Positions 56,836 to 64,000 of a stretch of DNA of 64,000 nucleotides are shown here, piece after piece. Position numbers and translations under genes: made by a program. Every line of letters begins with the position of its first letter. Within the stretch, counting starts at the first letter, position 1. This DNA is from an uncultured Gammaproteobacteria bacterium (lineage in GTDB: Bacteria > Pseudomonadota > Gammaproteobacteria > HK1): assembly GCA_947258715.1 (NCBI GenBank), contig CAMYJH010000002.1, forward strand, positions 157,654 through 221,653, in the 5' to 3' direction. Under the pieces are notes generated by a model. The model had not been told where the DNA came from. It did no database searches and saw only the letters and a list, made by a program, of their open reading frames with translations.

Positions 56836-56865
56836 AAATTACCTTAGATTTCTCGCGAAGGTCAA
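56836..56865 (-). promoter_or_regulatory. Promoter for ilvB leader
   Basis: Minus-strand TTGACC (56865-56860), an 18-base spacer and TAATTT (56841-56836), a good sigma-70 match. The predicted start is near 56829, about ten bases before the leader ATG. Confidence 0.5.
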
Positions 56866-57022
56866 GGAAATTGCCGGTTTTTAGCCCTCTGCAAGGCCTT
56901 CCACCGCCCCCGCGCCAGCGCCGGAAATGCGGTGCAAGAGCGCTTTTGCCAAATCCGTCGCTAACAAGCCCCGGGGCGAGGGTCTATATTTAACGAAATC
57001 AGACATTTTTGGTGAACAGGCA

Positions 57023-57490
57023 ATGTGGTATCGAAGGTATCTGAGGATCTGGCCGCTGGCAGTGGCCGCGCTAATGCTCATGGCGCCGGTGGAGTCGAGC
57101 GTCGCCCGCTTGTACAAGTGGGTGGACGAGTACGGCAACGTGACCTATTCGGAACGCAAGCCCCCTGACCAGCAGGCGGAAGAGATCAAGGTTCGTACGG
57201 CGCCGGTGTCGCCTTCCGAGGCCCAAGAGCAGCTGGATTCGATGAAGGACAAGACCGACAACCAGCAGAAGGACCGGAATTTCGCCCGCACTGCCGCCAG
57301 CGAGACGCAGAAAGAGGCCGAAGTTTTCAAAAAGAACTGTGAAATCGCGCGCCAGAATCGCCGCGTGTTGGAAAACTCGTCCCGCATCCAGGGAAAAGAC
57401 GGTCAGGGCAACAATTACTTTCTGGATGCAAAAGAAATTCAGGCCAAGCTCCAGCAGTCCATCAAACAGATCGAGCTTTACTGCAAGTAA
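57023..57490 (+). CDS. DUF4124 domain periplasmic protein
   Basis: 155 residues. Signal peptide with hydrophobic LAVAALMLMAP and an ending near SSVA, then a DUF4124 domain: LYKWVDEYGNVTYSERKPPD. The rest is charged and helical, with QAKLQQSIKQIEL. DUF4124 domains occur in many secreted proteins of unknown function. ATG 57023 chosen; an earlier in-frame start would include the ilv promoter region and has no signal peptide at its N-terminus. Confidence 0.82.
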   Translation: MWYRRYLRIWPLAVAALMLMAPVESSVARLYKWVDEYGNVTYSERKPPDQQAEEIKVRTAPVSPSEAQEQLDSMKDKTDNQQKDRNFARTAASETQKEAEVFKKNCEIARQNRRVLENSSRIQGKDGQGNNYFLDAKEIQAKLQQSIKQIELYCK

Positions 57491-57501
57491 CCGTCTTTAC
57501 A

Positions 57502-57528
57502 CCGGGCGCCGGTCGGCGCCCGGCGTTT
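57502..57528 (+). terminator. Probable terminator after DUF4124 gene
   Basis: A 9-bp stem, CCGGGCGCC with GGCGCCCGG, and a four-base loop, 12 bases past the stop codon. Only a short T stretch (CGTTT) follows, so its strength is uncertain. Confidence 0.5.
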
Positions 57529-57693
57529 CAACTCAATACCCCCAACCCCAGACCTCAGTACCGGCGCCAGCGCGTAACGCCGACGGGCTGATTTGACTTT
57601 ATCCCCGGGTGCCGGATATTAGACCCGCCGCTCGCGAAGGCAGCGGCTTTTTGCCTGTATGGTTAGAGGATCGAACTCGAGGAGGACTTATCT

Positions 57694-59418
57694 GTGCGTC
57701 TTTCCAGGACCCTGATTGCGACGCTGAAAGAAACTCCGGCGGATGCCGAGGTCGTCAGTCACAAGCTGATGCTTCGCGCCGGACTGATTCGCCAGCTCGC
57801 TTCGGGCCTCTATACCTGGCTGCCGCTAGGAACGCGCGTGCTGCGTAAGGTAGAAAACGTGGTGCGCGAGGAAATGAACCGCGCCGGCGCGCATGAAGTT
57901 TTCATGCCCGCGGTGCAGCCGGCGGAGCTTTGGCAGGAGTCCGGGCGCTGGGACGAGTACGGTCCCGAGCTCTTGAGATTTAAAGATCGGCACGAGCGGG
58001 ACTTTTGTTTCGGCCCCACGCATGAAGAAGTGATCACGGATATCGCCCGGCGCGAGATCCGCAGCTACAAGCAGCTGCCCATTAACCTCTACCAGATCCA
58101 GACCAAGTTCCGTGACGAGATCAGGCCGCGCTTCGGCGTCATGCGCGCGCGCGAGTTTATCATGAAGGACGCGTACTCTTTCGACCTGGATACTGAAAGC
58201 CTGGAGGTGTCCTACCGGCAGATGCACGACGCCTACTGCCGGGTATTTTCGCGCTTGGGGCTCGATTACCGGGTAGTGGAGGCGGACTCCGGCGCCATCG
58301 GCGGCAGTCGCTCGCACGAGTTTCACGTGCTCGCCGATTACGGCGAAGACGCCATCGCGTTTAGCGACTCGGGTGATTTCGCCGCCAATGTGGAGCTGGT
58401 GCCGTGCGAAGCATCCGCTGATGCGCGCGCCGCGCCAGGGGAGCAAATGCATGCCGTGGATACGCCGGGTCAGCACACCATCGCGGATCTAGCCGCATTC
58501 CTGGAGGTCGCCGAAAGCCGCTGCCTGAAGACGCTGCTGGTGGAGGGCGCGAACGGTGGCCTGGTGGCGCTGACGCTACGCGGCGACCACGAGCTGAACC
58601 TACTCAAAGCCTCGCGCCTTGAAGCGGTGCAGGCGCCGCTCACGTTCGCGACCGCGGAGCGCGTGGCCGAGGTGGTTGGCTGCGGCCCGGGGTCTTTGGG
58701 CCCGCTGGGACTGGAGATCCCAATCTACGCCGACCATGCGGCCGTCGCCATGGCCGACTTCATCTGCGGCGCCAACGTCGAAGGTAAACACCTCGTCGGG
58801 GTCAACTGGGGTCGCGACCTAGCGGAACCCGAGAGCGCCGATCTGCGCAATGCGGTGGAGGGAGACAAAAGCCCGGACGGCGACGGCCGACTGGTGATAC
58901 GCCGGGGCATCGAAGTGGGCCACATCTTTCAGCTCGGCACCAAGTACAGCAAGTCTCTGCACGCGGTGGTCCTGGACGAGCAGGGCAAGGCGATCGAGCT
59001 GGTGATGGGCTGTTACGGTATCGGCGTGACCCGCGTGGTAGCCGCCGCCATCGAGCAGAACCACGATGACCGAGGCATTATCTGGCCGGCCGCCATCGCG
59101 CCCTACACGCTGGCCCTGTTGCCCATGAACATGCACAAATCCAAGCGGCTCGAGACGGCGGTAATGAAGCTCTATAACGCGCTAACAGATGCCGGAATCG
59201 AAGTGCTGTTGGACGACCGTGCCGTTCGGCCCGGAGTGATGTTTGCCGAATCGGAACTCATTGGCATTCCGCATCGACTGGTGTTCGGCGAACGCGGCCT
59301 CGACGCAGGCGTGGTCGAGTACAAGTCGCGGCGCGGCGACGAATCGAAAGAAGTGCCCATCGACGACGCGGTGGCGTTCATTTGGGAAAAGATCAAGCAC
59401 GAAGTCGCCGCCGGCTAA
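57694..59418 (+). CDS. proS: Prolyl-tRNA synthetase
   Basis: 574 residues, long prokaryotic type with the insertion (YbaK-like) editing domain. Class II motifs are seen: motif 1 near [18 protein letters not shown], motif 2 [21 protein letters not shown] and motif 3 [20 protein letters not shown]. Between them a domain of about residues 230-400 contains the editing part. The GTG start at 57694 is preceded by GAGGAGG at a good distance. Confidence 0.96.
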   Translation: MRLSRTLIATLKETPADAEVVSHKLMLRAGLIRQLASGLYTWLPLGTRVLRKVENVVREEMNRAGAHEVFMPAVQPAELWQESGRWDEYGPELLRFKDRHERDFCFGPTHEEVITDIARREIRSYKQLPINLYQIQTKFRDEIRPRFGVMRAREFIMKDAYSFDLDTESLEVSYRQMHDAYCRVFSRLGLDYRVVEADSGAIGGSRSHEFHVLADYGEDAIAFSDSGDFAANVELVPCEASADARAAPGEQMHAVDTPGQHTIADLAAFLEVAESRCLKTLLVEGANGGLVALTLRGDHELNLLKASRLEAVQAPLTFATAERVAEVVGCGPGSLGPLGLEIPIYADHAAVAMADFICGANVEGKHLVGVNWGRDLAEPESADLRNAVEGDKSPDGDGRLVIRRGIEVGHIFQLGTKYSKSLHAVVLDEQGKAIELVMGCYGIGVTRVVAAAIEQNHDDRGIIWPAAIAPYTLALLPMNMHKSKRLETAVMKLYNALTDAGIEVLLDDRAVRPGVMFAESELIGIPHRLVFGERGLDAGVVEYKSRRGDESKEVPIDDAVAFIWEKIKHEVAAG

Positions 59419-59649
59419 ATAACTGCCGGAGAGGGATCTGGCGACTCCTCTCGACCCTCGCTTCGATTTTTGCGCTGCCGCTAGCGCTCCTATTGCCCTT
59501 GTTGCTGCTTCGCCTCAAGATCCGGCCCCCCCTGCGCGAGTCATTGAGCTCGCTTCCAGCTGAGGCCGGAGAGCTTTTGTTTGCGGGCGACGATTCGGCC
59601 GCAATAGCAGCCTTCCTGCCGCCGCGCTCGACTATATTGCCTTAGTGTC

Positions 59650-60231
59650 ATGGAATTGAATCGCATCTGGGCCGGCGTCGTCGCGCTGGCCTTGTTAGGC
59701 TGGTGCAACAACGTCGACGCCGCCACCACCGAGCGGCCCGATGCGCGGCTGCGCGCGTTGCTCATTGAAGCGGTATCCGAGTCGGTGAGCTTTAATGATC
59801 GCTTCGAGGCCCAAGTGTGGCTGATCGACATGTCGACCCGGCTTGGCGATGCAGTTCAAAGCCCCGCGGAACGCGTCGAAATTCTTCGCCAGGTCCATTA
59901 CGAGGCGACCCGGGCCAAACTCGATCCCGAAATCGTGCTTGCCGTGATTCAGGTGGAAAGCAATTTCGACCGTTTCGCCATCTCACGCGCGGGCGCCCGG
60001 GGCCTGATGCAGGTGATGCCGTTCTGGCTGGAAGAAATCGGCCGCCCGGGGGACAACCTGTTTCACATCGGCACCAACTTGCGGCTCGGGTGCACGATAC
60101 TGAGGTACTACCTGGACATGGAGCAGGGCCATATGGCGCGCGCCCTGGCGCGATACAACGGCAGCGCCGGAGAATCCTGGTACCCGATGCGGGTGTTCGA
60201 CGCTATGCGCAAACGCTGGTATCGGCAGTAA
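59650..60231 (+). CDS. Lytic transglycosylase, SLT domain
   Basis: 193 residues. A signal peptide (WAGVVALALLGWCNNVDA) is followed by a soluble lytic transglycosylase fold. The catalytic glutamate is in VIQVESNFDRFAISRAGARG, followed by LMQVMPFW and ARYNGSAG. It cuts peptidoglycan between N-acetylmuramic acid and N-acetylglucosamine. It is smaller than the usual Slt70 and lacks N-terminal helical repeats. It follows proS by 231 bases with no other clear gene. Confidence 0.87.
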   Translation: MELNRIWAGVVALALLGWCNNVDAATTERPDARLRALLIEAVSESVSFNDRFEAQVWLIDMSTRLGDAVQSPAERVEILRQVHYEATRAKLDPEIVLAVIQVESNFDRFAISRAGARGLMQVMPFWLEEIGRPGDNLFHIGTNLRLGCTILRYYLDMEQGHMARALARYNGSAGESWYPMRVFDAMRKRWYRQ

Positions 60232-60293
60232 ACGGTCGCAAGCGCTTCAGCCGCGGTCCGCCAGCCGCCAACTTACCCCGCGAGGCGGGAACT

Positions 60294-60563
60294 TCACAGT
60301 GTTTCAAAGCCGTGGAAGTCGGTGTCACCACTCCACGGCTCGCAGCTCACGCAGGTGACCGACGCCGAGGGTGGGCCGTGTTCGAGCCATCGGCACAGCA
60401 CGTCCAGCTTGTCTTCTGGACCGCAGGCGATCACTTCCACCCGTCCGTCACGTAAGTTGACCGCCCTTCCCTTAAGCCCCAGCGCCAACGCTTGGCGCCG
60501 GGTCGAGCCCCGAAAATACACTCCCTGAACGCGCCCCGACACGAGGCAGCGACGACAGCTCAT
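60294..60563 (-). CDS. acyP: Acylphosphatase
   Basis: 89 residues. The catalytic motif SGRVQGVYFRGSTRRQAL carries the arginine, and LKGRAVNLRDGRVEVIACG supplies the conserved asparagine. It hydrolyses acyl phosphates. ATG 60563 gives the normal N-terminus CRRCLVSGRV. Convergent with the lytic transglycosylase and divergent from the YfgD-like gene. Confidence 0.93.
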   Translation of the reverse strand: MSCRRCLVSGRVQGVYFRGSTRRQALALGLKGRAVNLRDGRVEVIACGPEDKLDVLCRWLEHGPPSASVTCVSCEPWSGDTDFHGFETL

Positions 60564-60745
60564 CGAAGATTGGCCTGGTTCCGGGTCATCACCGGCTACG
60601 CAGGCTAACAAAGCGCGTCGAGATTCGTCAGCCCTGCTTGCTCGGATCGGCCGCCCGCAGCGCCACTGTTTTGGAGAGCCGTGTGAGGTGGCATAGAATC
60701 GAAAAAGACTCCTTCAGGCAGCTGATGACCGCAAGGGAGCAAAGC

Positions 60746-61093
60746 ATGCAGGTGACCCTCTACCACAACCCTCGGTGCAGCAAGTCGCGCGCGACATTGG
60801 AGCTCCTCAGGCAAAGGCAGCTCGATCTAGAAGTCATCGAGTACCTCAAATCTCCTCCGTCGCCGGCACAGCTTGATCGGATCCTGACGCTGTTGGAGAT
60901 GCAACCCCGGGAGCTGATGCGAAAAAACGAAACGCTCTACCGGCAGCTCGACCTGGACGACGAAAGCTTGAGCCGGGACGCCCTCGTTGCGGCCATCTCC
61001 GCCCATCCTATTCTGATGCAGCGGCCAGTGGTGCTTGCCGACGGCAGGGCCGCCATTGGCCGTCCGCCGGAGCAAGTGCTCGAGATTCTGTAA
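60746..61093 (+). CDS. yfgD: ArsC/YfgD family arsenate-reductase-like protein
   Basis: 115 residues. Active-site Cys11 in LYHNPRCSKSRATL and the C-terminal RPVVLADGRAAIGRPPEQVLEIL are nearly identical in pattern to YfgD. In E. coli yfgD lies next to hda, as it does here after wrbA. The arsenate reductase activity is inferred by family. A GGGAG site precedes ATG 60746; a longer upstream frame is not conserved. Confidence 0.9.
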   Translation: MQVTLYHNPRCSKSRATLELLRQRQLDLEVIEYLKSPPSPAQLDRILTLLEMQPRELMRKNETLYRQLDLDDESLSRDALVAAISAHPILMQRPVVLADGRAAIGRPPEQVLEIL

Positions 61094-61690
<597 letters not shown>

Positions 61691-61718
61691 AAACCTTGCG
61701 GTCGTTAGCTCTGATTCG

Positions 61719-62444
61719 TCAGCGCCTGAGCTTTCCGGCAGCGATAAGAACTTCGCGCACCAGCGGCACAGTGAGCTTTCGCTGCTCGCTCAAGGAGAAC
61801 GCGTCGAGTCGGTCCAGCACCGACATCAGCGAATGCATGTCCCGCGGACCGCGGCCCAATAGATAGCGCACGGCCTCCTCGGGAAATTCGAACCCCCTTG
61901 CCTGGGCCCGTGCGGCCAGTACCCGGCCGCGCTCGGAATCGTTCAGCTCCCGGATCTGGAAGACCGTGCCGGCGGAAAGGCGTGACTTGAGATCGTTCAA
62001 CCGCAGCGGGAGGGCGAGCGGAGGTTTGTCGGCGGTCACCGCTATCGGCACGCCGCCAGATTCCGCCTCGTTGTAGAGATGAAACAGCGCTTCCTCCCAG
62101 ATCTTCAGCCCGGCGATGGCGTGGACGTCGTCGATACAGACTATGCGCGCGCGCTCAAGACCGGCCAGCATGGCGGGATCGAGTTCGGCGTGGGACACGA
62201 GCGGCACGTAGGCGGTGGCGCGCCCACCCACAGCGGCTTCGGCGCACGTGGCCCCGAGGAGATGGGTCTTACCGCTGCCCGCGCCGCCCCAAAGATAAAT
62301 CAGCGGCCCATGGGCGCCGCTGGCCAGTTGCCGCAGCGCAATTATTGCCGGCTGATTTCGTCCGGGAACGAAGTTAGCAAAATCGTGCCCTTCGCTGAGC
62401 GCGACGCCGAGAGTGAGTTGGCGAGCGCGCTGTTCTTCCATCAC
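61719..62444 (-). CDS. hda: DnaA regulatory inactivator Hda
   Basis: 241 residues, AAA+ protein related to DnaA. Walker A is LWGGAGSGKTHLL, the Walker B-like IVCIDDVHAIAG is present, and the N-terminus LTLGVALSEGHDFANFVPG includes the start of the clamp-binding region. Hda with the clamp stimulates DnaA-ATP hydrolysis. Convergent with wrbA. Confidence 0.94.
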   Translation of the reverse strand: MMEEQRARQLTLGVALSEGHDFANFVPGRNQPAIIALRQLASGAHGPLIYLWGGAGSGKTHLLGATCAEAAVGGRATAYVPLVSHAELDPAMLAGLERARIVCIDDVHAIAGLKIWEEALFHLYNEAESGGVPIAVTADKPPLALPLRLNDLKSRLSAGTVFQIRELNDSERGRVLAARAQARGFEFPEEAVRYLLGRGPRDMHSLMSVLDRLDAFSLSEQRKLTVPLVREVLIAAGKLRR

Positions 62445-62506
62445 TTCAGGGGTGTTTATTTGTCTTAAGCCCAGACGCGCGCCGCCATAAGGCGCTCAAG
62501 CCTAGC

Positions 62507-63595
62507 TCAAGGCAAGAGCCGGAATCTCAGCTCCGGGTCGCCGGGAAGGCTTTCCCGCGCCAGCGTGCCGCCCAGCGCAACCACCTTGAGCAGCGCATCC
62601 TGGCCGCCGCGGGTTTCGACGAAAAACCTCACTTCGTCGGTGCTTACCCGGGTCACGCTCACGTCCGTGATTTGTTCCAGCGTGCTCAGGTATTCCAGCG
62701 CCCGGGCGTAGTCACCCGTGCTACGCACGCCGCTGACAATGACCCCGAATCCGTAAGCGCCTGCGATTCCGCTGGGAGCGGCAAAGCGAAACGCGAGCTG
62801 AGTTGCCAAGGCGTTAACCGCGTCGGCTAAGAGCAACTCCAGGATGTCGCCTTGGTTCGACCACTCCTCCACCGCGTCGCCCGCAATCAGACTGAAGCGG
62901 CCCTCCCACAGCGTCGGAAGCAGGCGATATACGCGCCCGGTAAAGATCACGTTGGACTGGTAGCGGCTGGATGCCTGCTGAATGCGATCGCTGAATCCGC
63001 CCCACACGTCGCTGACCCGAAGTCGGCTTTGATCCTCCAGGTCCAGAAGCGGCAGCACCACCGGTACGCCCCGCTGGCGGGCGGCGTCGCGCATGATAGC
63101 ACTGAGTTCTGGCGCCTCTTCTCCGCCCAGGATGCGGCGCGTGCCGGACTGATCCACCGCCACCCAGACCATGACCGCCGGGCGCACCCGCCCCCAAACT
63201 CGGAGTCCCGCGTCGCGCACCAGGCTGTCCACCACCCGGGCATCGAAACGCGCCCACAGCCGCCAGCGCTGCTCGGGCGCCTGGGCTTCGGCTGCCCCCG
63301 AAGCCGGAGCCTGGCGATATCGAAACTGCTGCACCAAGCGGCCAGGTTTCTCCACCGCCCGCACCAGCGTCGAATTGGAGCGGGCTCCGGGCACACCGCT
63401 GACCTTGGTGATGACGCGAAGCAGCGCTTCGCCTAAGCCGGCTTCCCTCGCGGCCTCGGACCGATCTGCGACCGGCACCTCGGCCTCGTAAAGGTCGGGC
63501 ACTTCCACCGCCGACAGCGACACCGATCCAAGCAGAGCGCAAAGCGCCAGCATAAGCAGGCTGAACAGCAACCGTCGCGCGCGGACAGCGATCAT
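62507..63595 (-). CDS. DUF2066 domain protein
   Basis: 362 residues. Signal peptide with [22 protein letters not shown]. The DUF2066 family is often encoded between hda and purM in gammaproteobacteria. Function unknown; [21 protein letters not shown] is a recognisable conserved segment. It ends 62 bases before hda and is divergent from purM. Confidence 0.9.
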   Translation of the reverse strand: MIAVRARRLLFSLLMLALCALLGSVSLSAVEVPDLYEAEVPVADRSEAAREAGLGEALLRVITKVSGVPGARSNSTLVRAVEKPGRLVQQFRYRQAPASGAAEAQAPEQRWRLWARFDARVVDSLVRDAGLRVWGRVRPAVMVWVAVDQSGTRRILGGEEAPELSAIMRDAARQRGVPVVLPLLDLEDQSRLRVSDVWGGFSDRIQQASSRYQSNVIFTGRVYRLLPTLWEGRFSLIAGDAVEEWSNQGDILELLLADAVNALATQLAFRFAAPSGIAGAYGFGVIVSGVRSTGDYARALEYLSTLEQITDVSVTRVSTDEVRFFVETRGGQDALLKVVALGGTLARESLPGDPELRFRLLP

Positions 63596-63667
63596 GTCGT
63601 GGACGCTATGGAAGGCTTTATCCTAAGTCAAGGTTTGCAGGCCAATAGAGGTGGTCTTAACATCCCT

Positions 63668-64000
63668 ATGGTGAAAGGTCGGGGTCGAAAGCGATTGAGC
63701 TACCGGGACGCCGGCGTGGATATTGACCGCGGGAACCGCCTGGTCGAACGCATCAAGCCGCTGGCGCAAACCACCGCCAGTGCCAACGTCATCGCCGGTA
63801 TCGGCGGCTTCGGCGCCTTGTTTTCACTTCCCGTGGAACGTTACCGCGAGCCGGTGCTGGTGTCCGCTACCGACGGCGTGGGAACGAAGCTTTTGCTTGC
63901 AATCTCAAGCGGAGCCCACGACACCATAGGCATTGATCTGGTGGCCATGTGCGCCAACGACGTGGTGGTTCAGGGGGCCGAACCGCTGTTCTTTCTCGAC
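63668..64000 (+). CDS. purM: Phosphoribosylformylglycinamidine cyclo-ligase (5' part)
   Basis: The first 111 codons are in the window. The N-terminus [20 protein letters not shown] is followed by [27 protein letters not shown] and [19 protein letters not shown], all typical of AIR synthetase. It makes aminoimidazole ribotide in purine synthesis. The start ATG is 72 bases after the divergent DUF2066 gene start. Confidence 0.96.
   Translation, partial: MVKGRGRKRLSYRDAGVDIDRGNRLVERIKPLAQTTASANVIAGIGGFGALFSLPVERYREPVLVSATDGVGTKLLLAISSGAHDTIGIDLVAMCANDVVVQGAEPLFFLD

Noticed and set aside
59382-59645. An 87-residue frame with a hydrophobic stretch between proS and the transglycosylase
   Set aside because: It starts inside proS, has no ribosome-binding site, and its Leu-rich helix alone is weak evidence.

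Overview
The window is a high-GC chromosomal segment from a gammaproteobacterium outside the Enterobacterales. The evidence is gene order. It contains mutL-miaA-hfq-hflX-hflK-hflC-DUF2065-hisZ-purA, rnr-rlmB-rpsF-rpsR-DUF2232-rplI-dnaB-alr, ffh-rpsP-rimM-trmD-rplS and hda-DUF2066-purM, all arranged as in Pseudomonas-like gammaproteobacteria. Its MutL is the E. coli type without an endonuclease motif. Genes are densely packed, many with ATGA, GTGA or TTGA stop/start overlaps, and no stretch longer than 300 bases lacks a gene. There is no rRNA, prophage, insertion sequence or CRISPR array. The first gene (molybdopterin cytidylyltransferase-like) and the last (purM) run off the window.

Region 1 (1-9.4 kb, minus strand) is an aerobic carbon-monoxide-dehydrogenase-like molybdenum hydroxylase locus: coxG, coxS, coxL, coxM, then coxD, coxE, two XdhC/CoxI half-proteins and a fused molybdopterin-binding/nucleotidyltransferase protein. 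The S-L-M order and an ALRGAGR active-site loop place the enzyme in the form II (CODH-like) group, so its substrate is not settled. The accessory genes would build, sulfurate and insert a molybdopterin cytosine dinucleotide cofactor.

Region 2 (9.5-24.6 kb) holds pyruvate kinase, a small-protein/VOC operon, an MFS transporter, xerD, ogt, the ffh-to-rplS translation operon, a CorB/CorC-like protein, radA, a 2-hydroxyacid dehydrogenase, a methyltransferase and alr. The xerD gene carries an in-frame deletion that removes the catalytic tyrosine.

Region 3 (24.5-48.4 kb) is mostly core replication, translation, RNA and protein quality-control genes on the minus strand, with one tRNA-Leu(CAG), a VOC protein, an aldo/keto reductase and a YdbH/YdbL-like envelope pair. 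Region 4 (48.3-64 kb) has a frameshifted cysM, a denD-like epimerase, rimI, a family-4 uracil-DNA glycosylase, and pssA, a degenerate psd, ilvC, ilvN and ilvB. The ilv genes are preceded by a promoter, a ten-codon leader peptide and a terminator hairpin. Then come a DUF4124 protein, proS, a lytic transglycosylase, acylphosphatase, a YfgD/ArsC protein, wrbA, hda, DUF2066 and the start of purM.

I did not find a wholly unknown multigene system. The observations most worth following are the tyrosine-less XerD, the ilv leader/attenuator, the Psd homologue that has lost its processing-site glycine and the conserved histidine, the form II cox cluster with its own cofactor genes, the apparent YnbE-YdbL fusion, and an overlapping pair of tiny genes upstream of a VOC gene.
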